DNA of 64,000 nucleotides from Archangium gephyra (GCF_001027285.1 NZ_CP011509.1:8332501-8396500), one strand, 5' to 3'; counted from the first letter of the stretch, positions 1 through 8,915 are shown. Notes: a model not told the origin generated them from the letters alone. Program-made: numbers and translations.

Positions 1-42
1 CACCCGCGCCGCCACTGCTTTTCCGTCGATCAACTGGGCCAT
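1..42 (-). CDS. folD: FolD bifunctional methylenetetrahydrofolate dehydrogenase/cyclohydrolase, N-terminal fragment
   Basis: Only the first 14 codons are inside the window; the gene reads leftwards off the edge. The visible peptide MAQLIDGKAVAARV matches the typical FolD start (Met, a few residues, then Ile-Asp-Gly-Lys and an Ala/Val/Arg stretch). FolD interconverts methylene-, methenyl- and formyl-tetrahydrofolate in one-carbon metabolism. The ATG is at 40-42 and the gene diverges from the J-domain gene at 95, with about 50 bp between them. So little sequence is visible that the name rests on this one motif. Confidence 0.6.
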   Translation of the reverse strand, partial: MAQLIDGKAVAARV

Positions 43-64
43 AGCGCGGCGGACTCTATGCGAA

Positions 65-85
65 ACTCCCTCCTGGCAAGGGAGT
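65..85 (+). promoter_or_regulatory. Inverted repeat covering the ribosome-binding site of the J-domain gene
   Basis: ACTCCCT (65-71) and AGGGAGT (79-85) form a perfect 7-bp stem with a 7-nt loop. The right arm is the Shine-Dalgarno sequence AGGGAG of the gene starting at GTG 95, so the folded mRNA would hide it. It may also be a DNA operator in the short folD intergenic region. Function is inferred from position only. Confidence 0.4.
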
Positions 86-94
86 GATGCGACC

Positions 95-883
95 GTGGCA
101 CCTGGAAAAGTTCTCGGAGCGATGCTTGGACTGGCCCTCGGTCTGTTGATCGGAGGGCCCCTGGCCATCGTCCTGCTCGTCGTCGCCGGGCTGGTGGTGG
201 GCCACCAGGTCGATGAGCTGAACCTCCTGCCCTCCGGCAAGGTGGAGCCGGAGAAGAACGGCAAGCCCGTCGAGACCCGCTCGCCCCAGGAGCTCGCCGC
301 GCAGGATCACTTCGCCCGCCACCTGTGCGCCCTCTTCATCGAGGTGGCCCGCGCCGATGGGGACGTGGTGCGCGACGAGGTACGCATGGTGCGCGAGTAC
401 TTCGAGCAACGGCTCAAGTATGGCCCCGAGGCGCTCGGGCTCGTCCGCCGCTACCTCAAGGAGCACCTCGCCCGCCCTCCATCCCTCGAGCACGCCGCCG
501 CCGCGTGCCGGGACGAGCTCCCCGCCTCCGAGCGCATGCTGCTGTTGGACGCCCTCTATGGCCTCGCGCTCGTGGATGGCCACCTCCAGCGCGCCGAGCA
601 GGACACGCTGCGCCGGGTGTCCCAGGGGCTCGGGCTGTCCGAGGAGGAGTTCCGCTCCGTCACCGCGCGCCACTTCGGCGATGGGCAGGTGCACTACGCC
701 CGGCTCGGCCTCACCCCCGAGGCCAGCGACGCGGACGTGAAGCGCGCCTTCCGCCAGCTCGCCGCCACCCACCATCCGGACAGGGTCGCCAACCTGGGCA
801 AGGGCGCCGTCGAGCAGGCGTCCCGGCGCTTCCAGGAGATCCGCGAGTCCTACGAGGAGATCCTCCGGCTGCGCGGGAAGTGA
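95..883 (+). CDS. DjlA-like membrane J-domain protein (TerB-like domain plus DnaJ domain)
   Basis: 262 residues, GTG start with AGGGAG about 10 nt upstream. Residues 5-35 are a hydrophobic, Gly/Leu-rich membrane segment. Residues about 70-185 are acidic and helical with the repeated A.ADG pattern of TerB-like domains. Residues about 198-262 are a C-terminal J domain whose HPD motif is H227-P228-D229. This order (membrane anchor, TerB, J) is that of DjlA, a co-chaperone that stimulates DnaK at the inner membrane. The protein is close to DjlA in length (about 270). The gene is monocistronic, between folD and a convergent sensor kinase. The domain call is firm; the client is unknown. Confidence 0.8.
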   Translation: MAPGKVLGAMLGLALGLLIGGPLAIVLLVVAGLVVGHQVDELNLLPSGKVEPEKNGKPVETRSPQELAAQDHFARHLCALFIEVARADGDVVRDEVRMVREYFEQRLKYGPEALGLVRRYLKEHLARPPSLEHAAAACRDELPASERMLLLDALYGLALVDGHLQRAEQDTLRRVSQGLGLSEEEFRSVTARHFGDGQVHYARLGLTPEASDADVKRAFRQLAATHHPDRVANLGKGAVEQASRRFQEIRESYEEILRLRGK

Positions 884-914
884 GCCGCACGAGCTCCATG
901 GCCCCCTTCCACGC

Positions 915-3900
915 TCAGGCCTGTTTCCGCTGCCCGGTCATGTCGAAGAAGGAGGCCACCACCATGTAGGGTGCGGGCTCTCCATCGCGCAGCAGCGGCT
1001 GGGCATTGACGAGCAGCCAGGCCCGGGAGCCATCGGGCCGGTAGATGCCCATGGTCACGTTCCGCACCGGCCTGCCCGTGCGCAGCGCCACCATCGCCGG
1101 GTGCTCCTGGCCGGGGAAGTCCGAGCCATCCTCGCGGATGGCCCGCCACCGGGGATCCATCGAGGTGCGGCCCGTCAGCTGATCCAGGGACAGGCCGAGG
1201 ATGTGCTCGGCGCTCGCGTTGGCGGTGATGATGTTGCCCTCGCTGTCCTGCACGACGATGCCCTCCCAGAGCGCGGCGAGGATGGTGCGGCACAGGGAAT
1301 CGCCCTCCATGAGCGCCAGGGCCTCGGCGGCCGCGGCCTTCTGCTGTCCGGGCCACGAGGGGGTCTGGCTCCGGCACTCCACCCCCTCCTCCGTCTCCAC
1401 CCGGCGAGGCAGCTCCACCGTGAAGGTCGCGCCCTTGCCCGGCTCGCTCTTCACGCCGATGTGGCCGCCGAACCGGACCACGAGCTGCTGGCTGATCCAC
1501 AGCCCGAGCCCCAGGCCGCCATAGTGGCGCTCGGAGACGGCCCGCTCGAAACGCCCGAAGATGCGGGCCTGGTCCTCGGGGGTGATGCCGATGCCTTCGT
1601 CCCGCACGCTCACGCACACCCTGTCCTCCGGCAGGGCCGAGGCGCGGATCTCAATGGGCCGCCCCTTGCCGTATTTCGCCGCGTTGGACAGCAGGTTGGT
1701 CAGCACCTGATCCAACCGCGAGCGATCCCAGCTCCCGGTGAGGGGGGACTCCAGCGCCAGCGACACGCGACAGCCCGCACGCTCCAGCTCGGGCCGCATG
1801 CGCCCCACCACCTCCTCCACCAGGGCGGGAAGCTCCATCTCCTGGCACACCAGGGCCAGGCGCCCGGAGGTGAGCCGTCCCACGTCCAGGAGATCATTGA
1901 CCAGCCGGCCCAACCGCTCGCCCTGCCGCTGGCAGTTGGTGAGCCACTTCTCCAGGCGCTCCCGCTGGCCCAGGGCCTCGGCCTGCCGGGAGAGGTTCTG
2001 CAACCCGAGCTTCAACGCGGTGAGGGGCGTACGCAGCTCGTGCCCGGCGATGCCGAGGAACTCGTCGCGCACGGCCACGGCCTGGCGGGCCTCGTGGTAG
2101 AGCCTCGCGTTGTCGAGGGCGGTGGCCGCATGGGCGGCGAACTCCCGGGCGAAGGTGCAGTCGTCCTGGGTGTAGACGCGCTCCGGCGAGCCCAGCACCA
2201 ACACGTTGGTGACGCGCTGGTGCGAGGAGATGGGGACGAGCATGACGGAGCGCAGGGCGAGCCGCTGACGCACGTGCCACCACTCCGGATCCTCGTTGCC
2301 TTCCCAGAAGCCCGGCTCTTCCGTCGCCGGGATGCTCCGGGGCAACCCCGTGCGCATGACGTCATGGAGGGGATGTGCCGGGGAGGCGTGGAAGTGCTGG
2401 AAGGCCCGGGCGAGCAGCGGCTCGAGCTCGGGCTCCGCGTGCGCCATGGACAGCAGGCCGAGGGTGCCCTCCTCCTGGGAGCCGAGGAGGACGGCCATGC
2501 TGGCGAGCCCGGGAACGCACAGCCGGACGAGTATCTGGAACGTCTGCTCCGGCTCCAGCGAGGAGGCCAGTGCCGCGCTGCTGTCGGCCAGGAAGCGCTG
2601 GGCCTCCATGGCGCGCGTGCGCGAGGTGATGTCGAGGAAGCTGACGATGGCGCCGCGGGGCTGGTGTGCCTCGTCGAGGAGCGGGGCCGCGGACGCGAGC
2701 AGCGAGGTGTGCCGCCGTCCCCGCACCTCGAGCTCGAGCTCCATGCCGGGCACCTTCTCGCCGGTGGCGGCCGCCCGCTGCAGGGGCATCTCCTCGGGCC
2801 GCAGCTCCCGGCCCTCGTGCAGGAGGCGCACGCCCTGGATGCGCTCGTGCTCGGGCGCGCTGAGCGACACGTTGGTCTCCAGGGGGACCTCCAGCAGGCG
2901 CGCGAACCAGGCATTCTGCTGGACGTGCTGGCACAAGGGCTCCCTCGCGATGCCGATGCCCACGGGAAGCAGCTCCAGCAGGGTCTGGAGCTCACCCTTC
3001 TGGCGCCGCGATTCCAGGGAGAGTGCGTCGGCACGCCGCTCCGCTTGCTGGAGGCGCTGCTCCAGCTCCGCCTCCCGCGCGCGCGACGCGTGCAGGGCCT
3101 GGCGAAGCCGGTCCGCCTCGGGGTTCCCCACCGGTGGCGAGGCTCGCGCGAACCGGCGCGCTCGGCAGGCGGAGCGAAGCCGGTAGGTCTCGCACCGCAC
3201 CGACAGGACTTGGCCCCGCGAGTCGAAGACGGGCTCCAGGTGGGCCCGGAAGAGCGTGCGTCCCTGGGGCCCTGACTCTTCCCGGGGAGGGAACTCGAAC
3301 TCGAACCACCGGCCCTCCTCCCGCCGGAAGACGCGATGCAGCTCTTCATGCCAATGCCGGACGAGCCGCGGGGGCATGCGGAGCTCCTCGTTCGTCCTTC
3401 CGATGAAGGAGGCGACGGGCAGCCCGGTGACTTCCTCCACCCCGCGGTTCACATCGAGGTGGCGCAGTTCGCGGTCGAAGTGGGCCACGATGAGGGGGGG
3501 CACGCCCCGTGTGACCGAGCCTTCTGGCGGGGGCTCCACCATCCGTCCCCGGAGGAACCGGGTGCGTCCGAGGCACTCCGGCTCCAACGTGAGCGCCATC
3601 CAGCGGGTGCGGCCATCCGCCGAGCGGGCACGGCAGCGCTCCTGGATCCTCGCGCCCCGGGCGGCGGCCCGGCATGCGGAGAGGAAGAGCTCCCGGTCGG
3701 GCGCGAACACCGTGCCGGAAAGGAAGCGCTCCTCGCCCAACCACTGCTCGCGCGGGAAACCGAGGTTCCGGGCCTGCTCGTTCACCGACAGGCAGCGCAA
3801 GGTTTGCGCATCCGCCTCCCACTGGATGCTCCCGTCGCTTGCGAGCGGGCCTTGCCGGGCGTAGCGGGTCAGCATGAACGACTCCCCCTGTTCCATGAAG

Positions 3901-3920
3901 AAACCGGGCGCTTCCGCCAC
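915..3920 (-). CDS. Multi-PAS/GAF sensor histidine kinase with an extra C-terminal PAS domain
   Basis: 1001 residues, GTG start at 3920 with AGGGGG six bases upstream. Order: two PAS-like domains (about 30-125 and 140-250), a short coiled coil (265-310), a third PAS (310-430), GAF (435-590), HisKA with the H-box GHELRTP (His about 627), and HATPase with N box (LTNLLSNAAKYGKG) and G boxes (VRDEGIGIT, GGLGLGLW near 803). A fourth PAS-like domain follows the kinase core, from about 870 to the end. There is no membrane segment and no receiver domain, so it is a soluble kinase whose partner regulator lies elsewhere. Its start codon directly follows the stop of the small ORF that overlaps metC, so it is probably co-transcribed with the methionine genes. 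Ligand unknown. Confidence 0.85.
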   Translation of the reverse strand: MAEAPGFFMEQGESFMLTRYARQGPLASDGSIQWEADAQTLRCLSVNEQARNLGFPREQWLGEERFLSGTVFAPDRELFLSACRAAARGARIQERCRARSADGRTRWMALTLEPECLGRTRFLRGRMVEPPPEGSVTRGVPPLIVAHFDRELRHLDVNRGVEEVTGLPVASFIGRTNEELRMPPRLVRHWHEELHRVFRREEGRWFEFEFPPREESGPQGRTLFRAHLEPVFDSRGQVLSVRCETYRLRSACRARRFARASPPVGNPEADRLRQALHASRAREAELEQRLQQAERRADALSLESRRQKGELQTLLELLPVGIGIAREPLCQHVQQNAWFARLLEVPLETNVSLSAPEHERIQGVRLLHEGRELRPEEMPLQRAAATGEKVPGMELELEVRGRRHTSLLASAAPLLDEAHQPRGAIVSFLDITSRTRAMEAQRFLADSSAALASSLEPEQTFQILVRLCVPGLASMAVLLGSQEEGTLGLLSMAHAEPELEPLLARAFQHFHASPAHPLHDVMRTGLPRSIPATEEPGFWEGNEDPEWWHVRQRLALRSVMLVPISSHQRVTNVLVLGSPERVYTQDDCTFAREFAAHAATALDNARLYHEARQAVAVRDEFLGIAGHELRTPLTALKLGLQNLSRQAEALGQRERLEKWLTNCQRQGERLGRLVNDLLDVGRLTSGRLALVCQEMELPALVEEVVGRMRPELERAGCRVSLALESPLTGSWDRSRLDQVLTNLLSNAAKYGKGRPIEIRASALPEDRVCVSVRDEGIGITPEDQARIFGRFERAVSERHYGGLGLGLWISQQLVVRFGGHIGVKSEPGKGATFTVELPRRVETEEGVECRSQTPSWPGQQKAAAAEALALMEGDSLCRTILAALWEGIVVQDSEGNIITANASAEHILGLSLDQLTGRTSMDPRWRAIREDGSDFPGQEHPAMVALRTGRPVRNVTMGIYRPDGSRAWLLVNAQPLLRDGEPAPYMVVASFFDMTGQRKQA

Positions 3921-4049
3921 CTAGTCCCCCTCGGCCCTTCCCCCGTGGCGCCTCGGGCGCCAGAGCACCCGAGGCGGCGCCTTGCCCGCACGGTAGATGA
4001 GGAATACCGCCGCCACCAGGGGCCCGGGCCGTTTGAGCACGAACGTCAT
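3921..4049 (-). CDS. Candidate small protein (42 residues) bridging metC and the sensor kinase
   Basis: An ATG at 4049 overlaps the metC stop as ATGA. The frame stays open for 42 codons and ends in TAG immediately before the GTG of the sensor kinase (TAGGTG). The peptide has a short hydrophobic stretch (GPLVAAVFLIY, residues 9-19) followed by an Arg-rich, Pro-containing tail, so it could sit in a membrane. No family is recognised. The double coupling argues for translation: re-initiation after metC would carry ribosomes up to the kinase start, whose Shine-Dalgarno lies inside this ORF. It could instead be a spacer that happens to be open. Confidence 0.4.
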   Translation of the reverse strand: MTFVLKRPGPLVAAVFLIYRAGKAPPRVLWRPRRHGGRAEGD

Positions 4050-5233
4050 GCACGCGCCGCGTGGAGCGCCTGGTCGAGGTCTCCGAGGATGTCCTCCAGC
4101 GCCTCCAGACCGACGGAGTAGCGCAGCAGCCCATCTCCGATGCCCCGCTGGAGGCGGATCTCCCGGGGCATGGCCGCGTGCGACATCAGGGCCGGATAGG
4201 ACAGGATGCTCTCCACCGCACCCAGGCTGACCGCCACCAGGGGAAGCGTGACGTGCTCGAGCACCTTCCGCGCGCGCTCTCCCGAGCCGACATCGAAGGA
4301 CACGATGGCCCCGTACCCCTGGGACTGACGCTCGTGGATGGCGCGCCCGGGATGCTCCGGCAGTCCGGGGTAGTACACCCGTGTCACCGAGGGCTGCCGC
4401 GTCAGCCAGTCCGCCAGTTGCCGCGCGCTGCGCTCGGCGCACTCCATCCGGGCCAGGAGCGTCTTCATCCCGCGCATCAGCAGCCAGGAGTCCTGCACGC
4501 CCAGCACGCTGCCCAGGCCGTTCTGCAGGTGCTTGAGCTTGTGGCCCAGCCGCTCGTTGGACACCACCGCGAGCCCGGCCAGCACGTCGCTGTGGCCCCC
4601 GAGGAACTTGGTCGCGCTGTGCACCACGATGTCGATGCCCAGCTCGATGGGGCGCTGGAGGCACGGCGTCATGAAGGTGTTGTCCAGCATCGTCAGCAGG
4701 CCGTGCTTCCGGGCCCACTCCGCCACCGCGGCGATGTCGGTGATCTTCAGCGTCGGATTGGACGGCGTCTCCAGGAACACCGCCCGGGTGTTCGGCCGGC
4801 GCGCGGCCTCGAGCCTGTCCAGGTCCGTCGCGTCGACGAAGGTCGTCTCGATGCCCATCCGCCCGAGGATCGTCGTCAGCAGCCGGTACGTGCCGCCGTA
4901 CACGTCCTCGGAGCAGATGACGTGGTCCCCGTTGGACAGCAGCATGAAGGCGGTGGAGATCGCGGCCATCCCCGAGGAGAAGGCGAAGCCGCGCGCCCCG
5001 CCCTCGAGCTGGGCGATGGTGTCCTCGAGCGCCTGCCGGGTCGGGTTCCCCGAGCGCGTGTAGTCATACTCCGGGGGATTCTCGAGCGAGGCGTGGTGGA
5101 AGGTGGACGCCTGGTAGATGGGAACGCTGGAGGCACCGGTGCGCGCATCCGTCCCCGAGACGGTGCGGACGACCCGCGTGGCCAGCTTCCGGCCGGTGCC
5201 GGCGGTACAGGGACTCTCCTTGGGATGAATCAT
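4046..5233 (-). CDS. metC: Cystathionine beta-lyase-like PLP enzyme (MetC type)
   Basis: 395 residues of the Cys/Met-metabolism PLP family (fold type I). Expected reaction: cleavage of cystathionine to homocysteine, pyruvate and ammonia. Visible motifs are YDYTRSGNPTR, FSSGMAAI, VYGGTYR, ETPSNPTLKI, DNTFMTP and the PLP-lysine site HSATKFLGGHSD. By eye it resembles Bacillus MetC more than Bacillus MetI, and in both organisms the gene follows metI. The start is ATG 5233: it overlaps the metI stop (5230-5232) by ATGA and has a strong AGGAGG at 5244-5250, 10 nt away. Longer in-frame extensions upstream merely overlap metI. Beta-lyase versus gamma-synthase cannot be settled by eye. Confidence 0.8.
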   Translation of the reverse strand: MIHPKESPCTAGTGRKLATRVVRTVSGTDARTGASSVPIYQASTFHHASLENPPEYDYTRSGNPTRQALEDTIAQLEGGARGFAFSSGMAAISTAFMLLSNGDHVICSEDVYGGTYRLLTTILGRMGIETTFVDATDLDRLEAARRPNTRAVFLETPSNPTLKITDIAAVAEWARKHGLLTMLDNTFMTPCLQRPIELGIDIVVHSATKFLGGHSDVLAGLAVVSNERLGHKLKHLQNGLGSVLGVQDSWLLMRGMKTLLARMECAERSARQLADWLTRQPSVTRVYYPGLPEHPGRAIHERQSQGYGAIVSFDVGSGERARKVLEHVTLPLVAVSLGAVESILSYPALMSHAAMPREIRLQRGIGDGLLRYSVGLEALEDILGDLDQALHAARA

Positions 5234-6393
5234 GACGCTTGAACCTCCTTTCGGGCGGCCTCGAAGGCCTGCCACAGATCGGCGATGAGATCGTCCACGT
5301 GCTCGATTCCCACCGAGTACCGGAGCAACCGCTCGTCCACACCCACCCGGCGGCGCATCTCCTCCGGGATGTCCGCATGCGTCTGCACGGTGGGGTACGT
5401 CATCAAGGACTCCACCCCTCCGAGGCTCTCCGCGAAGGCGATCAACTGGAGGTGACGAAGCACGGGCTCGACGAGGCGGGCGTCCTTCAGCTTGAAGGAG
5501 AAGATGCCCGTGTTCCCCGAGGCCTGCCGCTTCTGCAGGGCATGTCCCGGGTGGCTCTCCAGGCCCGGGTGGTAGACCTGCTCGACGAGCGGATGCGCCG
5601 CCAGCCAGTGGGCGATGCGCAGCGCGTTCTCCTGATGGCGCTCCATCCGCAGCGCCAGCGTCTTCATCCCGCGCATGAGCAGCCAGCTGTCCTGCGGCCC
5701 CAGCACCGCGCCCATGGAGTTGTGCAGGAACGCCACCTGCTCGGACAGCGCCTTGACCCGCGTCACCACCAGGCCCGCCAGCACGTCGTTGTGTCCACCC
5801 AGGTACTTGGAGGCACTGTGTACGACGAGGTCCGCGCCCAGCTCGATGGGCCGCTGGAAGAACGGCGTCATCAGCGTGTTGTCCACGATGGAGATCAGCT
5901 CGCGGGCCCGGGCCCAGCGGCACACCCGCTCGATGTCGGTGATCTTCATCAACGGGTTGGTGGGCGTCTCCAGCAGCACCGCCTTCGTCACGCCGGGCCG
6001 GAACGCCGACTCGAGCGCGTCCAGATCATTGGTGTCCACGTAGGTCGCGGAGATGCCGTACCGGGAGAGCACCTTCTCCAGCAGCCGGTACGTGCCGCCG
6101 TACAGATCCAACGACACGAGCAGGTGCGCGCCCTGCCCGAACAGGGAGAAGACGAGCTGGAGCGCCGCCATGCCCGAGCTACACGCGAAGCCGGCGTCTC
6201 CCGACTCGAGCCGGGCGATGGCCTCCTCCAGGACGGCCCGCGTGGGGCTCTTCGTCCGCGCGTAGTCGAACCCGGTGCTCTGCCCCAGGCGCGGATGCCG
6301 GAAGGCGGTGGCGTGATGGACGGGAAAACTGACCGCGCCCGTCACGGAATCAGAAACGGAACCAATCTGTGCCAGCAGGCTTTCGAGCTTCAT
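5230..6393 (-). CDS. metI: Cystathionine gamma-synthase / O-acylhomoserine sulfhydrylase-like enzyme (MetI type)
   Basis: 387 residues, PLP family fold type I. It probably joins an activated homoserine with cysteine (or sulfide), the step before metC. Motifs: GFDYARTKSPTR, CSSGMAALQ, LYGGTYRL, ETPTNPLMKITD, HSASKYLGGHND (PLP Lys) and SLGGVESLMTYP; the pattern is very like Bacillus MetI. Two ATGs are close together (6399 and 6393). I chose 6393 because GGAAGGAG ends only 1 nt before the first ATG but lies 7 nt before the second. The thrA stop (6396-6398) lies between the two ATGs, so the genes are translationally coupled. Substrate (O-succinyl, O-acetyl or O-phospho-homoserine) is not resolved. 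Confidence 0.82.
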   Translation of the reverse strand: MKLESLLAQIGSVSDSVTGAVSFPVHHATAFRHPRLGQSTGFDYARTKSPTRAVLEEAIARLESGDAGFACSSGMAALQLVFSLFGQGAHLLVSLDLYGGTYRLLEKVLSRYGISATYVDTNDLDALESAFRPGVTKAVLLETPTNPLMKITDIERVCRWARARELISIVDNTLMTPFFQRPIELGADLVVHSASKYLGGHNDVLAGLVVTRVKALSEQVAFLHNSMGAVLGPQDSWLLMRGMKTLALRMERHQENALRIAHWLAAHPLVEQVYHPGLESHPGHALQKRQASGNTGIFSFKLKDARLVEPVLRHLQLIAFAESLGGVESLMTYPTVQTHADIPEEMRRRVGVDERLLRYSVGIEHVDDLIADLWQAFEAARKEVQAS

Positions 6394-6395
6394 GT

Positions 6396-8915
6396 TCATC
6401 TCCTTCCCCGCACGTTCTGGGCGAGGCGCAGGATGTCGGCCAACACACCGGCGGCGGTGACCTCACCGCCCGCGCCGGCTCCGCGGACGATGAGGGGAAA
6501 CTCGCGGTAGCGCTCGGTGAAGAAGGACACCATCGCCTCCGCGCCCTTCAACCCGGTGGCCGGGTGCGCTGCGTCCACCGCCACCGGGCCCACCTTCACG
6601 CGGGGCCCCCCGGGAGCGTTGGGAAGTATCTGGGCGAGGTAGCGCAGGCTCCTGCCCGCCGCGCGGTAGCGGGACACCTGGGCGCTCACGTCCGCGTCCA
6701 GCGAGCCCAGGGTGCGCAGGAAGGTCTCGGGGTCGTCCTCGCGCAGGTGCTCGGGCGGGACGAGCGGCTCCACGGCCACGTCCTCCAACTCGAGCTCCAG
6801 TCCCAGCTCCCGCGCGAGGATGAGGGCCTTGCGCGCCACGTCCAGGCCCGACAGGTCATCCCGCGGGTGGGGCTCGGTGTAGCCGTTCGCCCGGGCCGTC
6901 CGCACCGCCTGCGAGAGGGGCACGCCGTCCATCAGCGCATGGCAGATGGCGCCGAGCGAGCCGGAGAAGCACCCCTCGATGCGCTCCACGCGATCCCCCG
7001 TGCGCACCAGGTTCTTCAGCGTCTCGATGACCGGGAGACTTGCGCCCACGGTGGTCTCGTAGTGCCAGGTGCGGAAGTGCGCGCGGGCCAGGGCCTGCAG
7101 GGAGTCACACTCCTTCCAGGGACGCGCGAGCGGCTTCTTGTTGGCCGCCACCACGTGGATGCCCCGCCGGAACGCCTCGGCGTAGAGCGTCTCCATTCCG
7201 TCCGCCGCGGTGCAGTCCACCAGCACCGGCACGGACAGGCGCGACAGCCGGTCGAGCAGCGGCTTCACGTCCGGAGGCGTCGCGGTGCCCGGGGACACGT
7301 CCGCGAGCCTCGCGTGGACCTCGGCGGGAGGCAGGCCCCGGGGCTCGAAGAGAACGCGGCGGCTGTCCACCACGCCCACCAGCCGCAGGGCCACGCCATG
7401 CCGGGCCTTGAGCGTCTTCGCGTTCTCCGCGAGCTGGGCGAGCAACCGTCCGCCCACCGTCCCCTTCCCCACCAGGACGACGTTGATCTCCGTCTCGTTG
7501 AGGTTGAAGGCACTGTGCACGGTGCGCACCGCCACGGCCGTGTCCTCGGCGTCCACGGCGCACGACACGCTGCGCGAGCTGGCCCCCTGGAGGATGGCAC
7601 GCACGTTCACTCCCACGTTCCCGAGCGCGTGGAAGAACCGGCCCGCCACGTTCGGCCGGTGGCCCATGGACTCGGCGACGAGGGTGACCAGCGTCACCGG
7701 CGCGTGGGGCGGAGGAACGCGCACCTCCCGCCGCTCGCGCTCGCCTCGCAGCGCCTCCTCGAGCACGGCGTGGGCCCGCTCCGCCTGCGCCTGGGGCACC
7801 ACCAGGGAGATGGAGGGCGCCAGCGCGGACAGCGTCCCGCCCCACACGGTGATGCGGGCCGCCTCGAGCGCCTGCAACACGCGATGGCCGAGCGGCTCGC
7901 TGAGCGTGGGACGCAGGGACTCGACGTGGAGGAGCGCCAGACGCTCCAGACTCGTGACACTGGTGGGCCGGTGGGGATCCGGGTTGCCCTCGGCGTCGAT
8001 GCGCGTGCCCGGTGCGTCCGGCTCGGTGGTGCCGCGGATGTGCAGCGCGGCCCCGCTCTCGAGCAGCGGAATCATCGTGCGCGGGTGGAACATGCGGGTG
8101 CCGAAGTGGGCCAGCTCGAGTGCCTCCGCGTACGTCATGCGCGGCACGGGGTAGGCGTCCGCCACCAGGGCCGGGTCCGCCGTCATGACGCCGGGCACGT
8201 CCGTCCACACCGTCACCTGCCGGGCCCCGAGCAGCCACGAGAGCAGCGTGGCGGTGTAGTCGGAGCCATTGCGGCCCAGCGTGGTGGTGCGCCCCTGGTG
8301 CGAGCGGGCGATGAAGCCCGTGATGACGGGCACCTTGCCCTCCCAGCCCGGCAGGAGCGGTGTGAGCCGGGCGCGGCTCGCCTCGATGTCGACCCGGGCC
8401 GCGCCCGCCGTCTCATCGGTGACGAGGAAGGTGCGCGCGTCCACCGCGAGCGCGGGAATGCCCCGGGCCGTCAGGGCCCGTGCGACGAGCTCCGAGGAGA
8501 TGCGCTCGCCCACGGAGAGCACCTCGTCGAGCGTGGCGGGCGTGCACTCGCGGGTCAGCTCCACGCCCGTGAGCAGCCGCTCGATGGGGGCCAGGAGCTG
8601 CTCCACCGACTTCTCGTGCGCGGTGAGGACAGCCCCCTCGAGCACCGTGCTCGCGATGGACCGGGCGAGGCTCCGGACCCGGGACAGCTCCGCGCCGCTG
8701 CCGGCCGCGTCTCCCCGGGCGGCGGCGTTGGCCGCGGAGATGAGCCAGTCCGTGGTATCGCCGAGCGCGGACACCACGACGGCGAGCGGGCGCTCGGCCT
8801 CGGAGATGAGGGAGAGGACGCGCGGCAGCCGTCCGGGCGTGCCGACAGAGGAACCACCGAATTTATAGACACACCACGGCCTGCTCGCGGCGGGGTGCGA
8901 GGGATTGCTGCTCAC
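6396..8915 (-). CDS. thrA: Bifunctional aspartate kinase / homoserine dehydrogenase (ThrA/MetL type)
   Basis: 839 residues. The N-terminal half is aspartate kinase (VYKFGGSSVG at 16-25, GRNGSDYTA, VWTDVPGVMTADP), followed by ACT-like regulatory repeats (about 330-460). The C-terminal half is homoserine dehydrogenase: the NADP site VVLVGKGTVGGRLL starts near residue 480, followed by AANKKPL and GCFSGSLG. It catalyses the first and third steps from aspartate to homoserine. Start is GTG 8915 with AAAGGAAG 6 nt upstream. It is the first structural gene of an operon that continues with metI and metC, so its job here is methionine supply (MetL-like). A promoter, a Met-rich leader peptide and competing RNA stems lie upstream. 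Confidence 0.9.
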   Translation of the reverse strand: MSSNPSHPAASRPWCVYKFGGSSVGTPGRLPRVLSLISEAERPLAVVVSALGDTTDWLISAANAAARGDAAGSGAELSRVRSLARSIASTVLEGAVLTAHEKSVEQLLAPIERLLTGVELTRECTPATLDEVLSVGERISSELVARALTARGIPALAVDARTFLVTDETAGAARVDIEASRARLTPLLPGWEGKVPVITGFIARSHQGRTTTLGRNGSDYTATLLSWLLGARQVTVWTDVPGVMTADPALVADAYPVPRMTYAEALELAHFGTRMFHPRTMIPLLESGAALHIRGTTEPDAPGTRIDAEGNPDPHRPTSVTSLERLALLHVESLRPTLSEPLGHRVLQALEAARITVWGGTLSALAPSISLVVPQAQAERAHAVLEEALRGERERREVRVPPPHAPVTLVTLVAESMGHRPNVAGRFFHALGNVGVNVRAILQGASSRSVSCAVDAEDTAVAVRTVHSAFNLNETEINVVLVGKGTVGGRLLAQLAENAKTLKARHGVALRLVGVVDSRRVLFEPRGLPPAEVHARLADVSPGTATPPDVKPLLDRLSRLSVPVLVDCTAADGMETLYAEAFRRGIHVVAANKKPLARPWKECDSLQALARAHFRTWHYETTVGASLPVIETLKNLVRTGDRVERIEGCFSGSLGAICHALMDGVPLSQAVRTARANGYTEPHPRDDLSGLDVARKALILARELGLELELEDVAVEPLVPPEHLREDDPETFLRTLGSLDADVSAQVSRYRAAGRSLRYLAQILPNAPGGPRVKVGPVAVDAAHPATGLKGAEAMVSFFTERYREFPLIVRGAGAGGEVTAAGVLADILRLAQNVRGRR

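Noticed and set aside
5231-5923. N-terminal extension of metC up to 5923
   Set aside because: It only overlaps metI in another frame; AGGAGG and the ATGA junction fix the start at 5233.
6394-6399. First ATG (6399) of metI giving a 4-bp overlap with thrA
   Set aside because: The Shine-Dalgarno is 1 nt from it, too close for initiation; the ATG at 6393 has normal spacing. Kept as an alternative.
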